From: Streptomyces hydrogenans
Lineage (GTDB): Bacteria; Actinomycetota; Actinomycetes; Streptomycetales; Streptomycetaceae
Direction: 5' to 3'
NCBI RefSeq assembly: GCF_014656075.1
Contig: NZ_BNBS01000079.1
Span: 1 to 37,630, forward strand
DNA: 37,630 nt
Both the position numbers and the translations under genes were made by a program. Each line of letters opens with the position of its first letter. The first letter of the stretch is position 1. The notes under the pieces were generated by a model. It was given only the letters and a program-made list of their open reading frames with translations, was not told where the DNA came from and searched no databases. Below are positions 36,266 through 37,630 of this stretch, one piece after another.

Positions 36266-37584
36266 GCCGTCGTCAGATCCTCCACCTCGCCACCGCCTCC
36301 GCCGCCGGGCTCGGGCTCGCCGCCTGTGGCGGCGGCGGGACCGGCGGGGACCAGAAGGGGGCCGACGGCGACAGCGGGCGGATCACCGTCTGGAGCTGGA
36401 CCACCGCCGCCGAGGCGCTGCGCGGGGTCGTCCCCTCCTTCGAGCGGGACAACCCGGGGATCACGGTCGACGTCCAGGACCTCGGCAACCCGGCCATCTG
36501 GGACAAGATCACCGTCGGTCTCGCCTCCGGCGGCAAGGGCCTCGCCGACGTCCTGCACATCGGGGTCGACTACCTCCCCGGCTACCTCCAGAAGTTCCCC
36601 CAGGGCCTCGCCGACCTGTCCAGACTCGGCGCCGACCGGTACAAGGACGCCTTCGCGCAGGGCCTGTGGCCGACCGTACTGGGAGAGGACGGAGCCGTCC
36701 GCGCGCTGCCCTGGGAGGTGAACCCGCTCGGCCTCTTCTACCGCCACGACTACTTCGAGAAGGCCGGCGTCGACCCCGCCTCGCTCACCAGCTGGGACGA
36801 CCTGATCGAGGCGGGGCCGAGGATCCGGGCCGCCGGCGGCGCCCAGCTGCTCGGGCTCGACAAGCCCGGCACCGCCCAGGACCTGGACTTCTTCCAGAGC
36901 CTGATGCTGCTCCAGGGCGCCTTCTACTTCGACGCCGAAGGCAGGATCACCCTCGCGTCCCCGGCGGCCGTCCAGGCCCTCACCGTCATCAAGCGGCTCA
37001 ACGACGCCGGCCTGGTCGCCGACACCGCCGGCGAGGGCACGTGGAAGCGCCTGGTCGGCCAGGGAAAGCTCGCCACCGCCCCGTACCCGGCGTGGGCCAT
37101 CGAGTACCTGGCCACCAAGTTCCCCGCCCAGAAGGGGAAGTGGAGGGTCATGGCGTCGCCCGCGGCCGTCCCCGGCGGCGGCCGCAGCGCCATCGTCAAC
37201 TCCACCTACCTGACCGTCTCCGCCACCAGCCCCCGCCGCAAGGCCGCCTGGCGGTTCGTCGAGTACGCGCTCACCAAGCCCGCCGAGATCAACCGCATGT
37301 TCGCCTCGGGCGGTGTCTTCCCCGCGCTCAAGGCGGCCTACGACGACCCGAAGTTCAGCGCCCCGCACCCCTTCTACGGCGGGCAGCGGGTCCTGCGGTC
37401 CTTCGTGGACTCGCTCGGCGCCGGAGCGGCCGCCACCAACTTCACCGGCGACTACAGCCGGGCCCTCAAGCTCGCCGCCGACGCGCAGACCCAGGTCCTG
37501 CTCAAGGGCGCCGACCCGGCGGCCGTGCTCAAGGCGGCGGCCGAGCGCCTCGCCCAGCAGACCGGCCGGCAGCAGGCGGCCTGA
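36250..37584 (+). CDS. extracellular sugar-binding lipoprotein of an ABC transporter
   Basis: 444 residues. The N-terminus has a twin-arginine motif (SRRQIL, 6-11), a hydrophobic stretch and the lipobox LAAC with C26, so it is probably a Tat-exported lipoprotein. The mature part follows the family 1 solute-binding pattern: RITVWSWTTAAEALRGVVPSFERDNPGITVDVQDLGNPAIWDKI, then ALPWEVNPLGLFYRHDYFEKAGVDPASLTSWDDLIEA and VNSTYLTVSATSPRRKAAWRFVEYAL. It delivers an oligosaccharide or related solute to membrane permeases. GAGCC lies before ATG 36250. It overlaps the aminotransferase and is followed 2 nt later by the next gene. Confidence 0.94.
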   Translation: MSHHLSRRQILHLATASAAGLGLAACGGGGTGGDQKGADGDSGRITVWSWTTAAEALRGVVPSFERDNPGITVDVQDLGNPAIWDKITVGLASGGKGLADVLHIGVDYLPGYLQKFPQGLADLSRLGADRYKDAFAQGLWPTVLGEDGAVRALPWEVNPLGLFYRHDYFEKAGVDPASLTSWDDLIEAGPRIRAAGGAQLLGLDKPGTAQDLDFFQSLMLLQGAFYFDAEGRITLASPAAVQALTVIKRLNDAGLVADTAGEGTWKRLVGQGKLATAPYPAWAIEYLATKFPAQKGKWRVMASPAAVPGGGRSAIVNSTYLTVSATSPRRKAAWRFVEYALTKPAEINRMFASGGVFPALKAAYDDPKFSAPHPFYGGQRVLRSFVDSLGAGAAATNFTGDYSRALKLAADAQTQVLLKGADPAAVLKAAAERLAQQTGRQQAA

Positions 37585-37586
37585 CC

Positions 37587-37630
37587 ATGTCCCTCGCCCC
37601 TTCCGAGACCACCGGCGTCCCCGGGGACGC
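37587..37630 (+). CDS. start of an ABC sugar permease gene (partial)
   Basis: ATG 37587 lies 2 nt after the binding-protein stop. Only MSLAPSETTGVPGDA is visible, with no informative motif. The assignment as the first permease subunit rests on gene order only. Confidence 0.5.
   Translation, partial: MSLAPSETTGVPGD

Overview
The window looks like a chromosomal segment of a Streptomyces or close relative. DNA is very GC-rich, codon third positions are nearly all G or C, and GTG/TTG starts and 4-nt stop/start overlaps are common. The content is typical of the genus: an actinobacterial gas-vesicle operon, DUF6480, DUF5709, DUF664/DinB, an ECF41 sigma factor and a cellobiose-type GH1 region. There is no rRNA, tRNA, CRISPR array, integrase or insertion sequence, so this reads as accessory or arm chromosome rather than a mobile island.

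Left region (1-10.4 kb). The 3' part of a HEAT-like repeat protein gene runs off the left edge, followed by a PEP-mutase/isocitrate-lyase family gene, a frameshifted remnant and a GNAT gene. Next is an ECF41 sigma-factor gene divergent from an NTF2-like/AOC-barrel gene pair. The two share a pair of nearly identical, mirror-facing ECF41-type promoters. A repeat-rich 464-bp spacer follows, then a hypothetical gene, two frameshifted remnants (an SDR tail and a small unknown gene), DUF664, a second GNAT and an RmlD-like reductase.

Middle-left (10.4-19.1 kb). Mostly monocistronic metabolic genes: a chlorohydrolase-type amidohydrolase without the usual HxH, DUF2804, an Old Yellow Enzyme, DUF1801, a vanZ/response-regulator/histidine-kinase run, a small overlapping gene pair that may be toxin-antitoxin-like, and a DHFR-family gene. 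Many of these genes carry a TANNNT box 6-8 nt before the ATG and no Shine-Dalgarno, which is the layout of leaderless transcripts.

Gas-vesicle and stress region (19.2-29.5 kb). The operon gvpO-A-F-G-J-L-S-K (21800-25659, +) is compact and translationally coupled. A divergent pair on the minus strand encodes a poly-acidic/histone-H1-like protein and an SRPBCC protein with an acidic tail. The shared promoter region holds two interlocked perfect inverted repeats and a 5'UTR hairpin. General-stress genes flank the locus: two csbD-like genes, glsB/yeaQ, a YbdK-type carboxylate-amine ligase, DUF6480 and DUF5709. Three of them have candidate sigma-B-type promoters (GNNT-N15-GGGTA). I infer that buoyancy or stress-compartment functions are co-located under envelope/osmotic stress control.

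Right region (29.6-37.6 kb). A single-pass membrane protein, a GH1 beta-glucosidase coupled to an MFS sugar transporter (apparently leaderless, with a CebR-like palindrome upstream), a small membrane protein whose start lies inside a perfect inverted repeat, and a flavodoxin-like reductase. The last operon begins with a class-V aminotransferase started by TTG and coupled to a 9-codon leader ORF. It continues into a Tat-type lipoprotein sugar-binding protein and a partial gene, probably an ABC permease, at the right edge.
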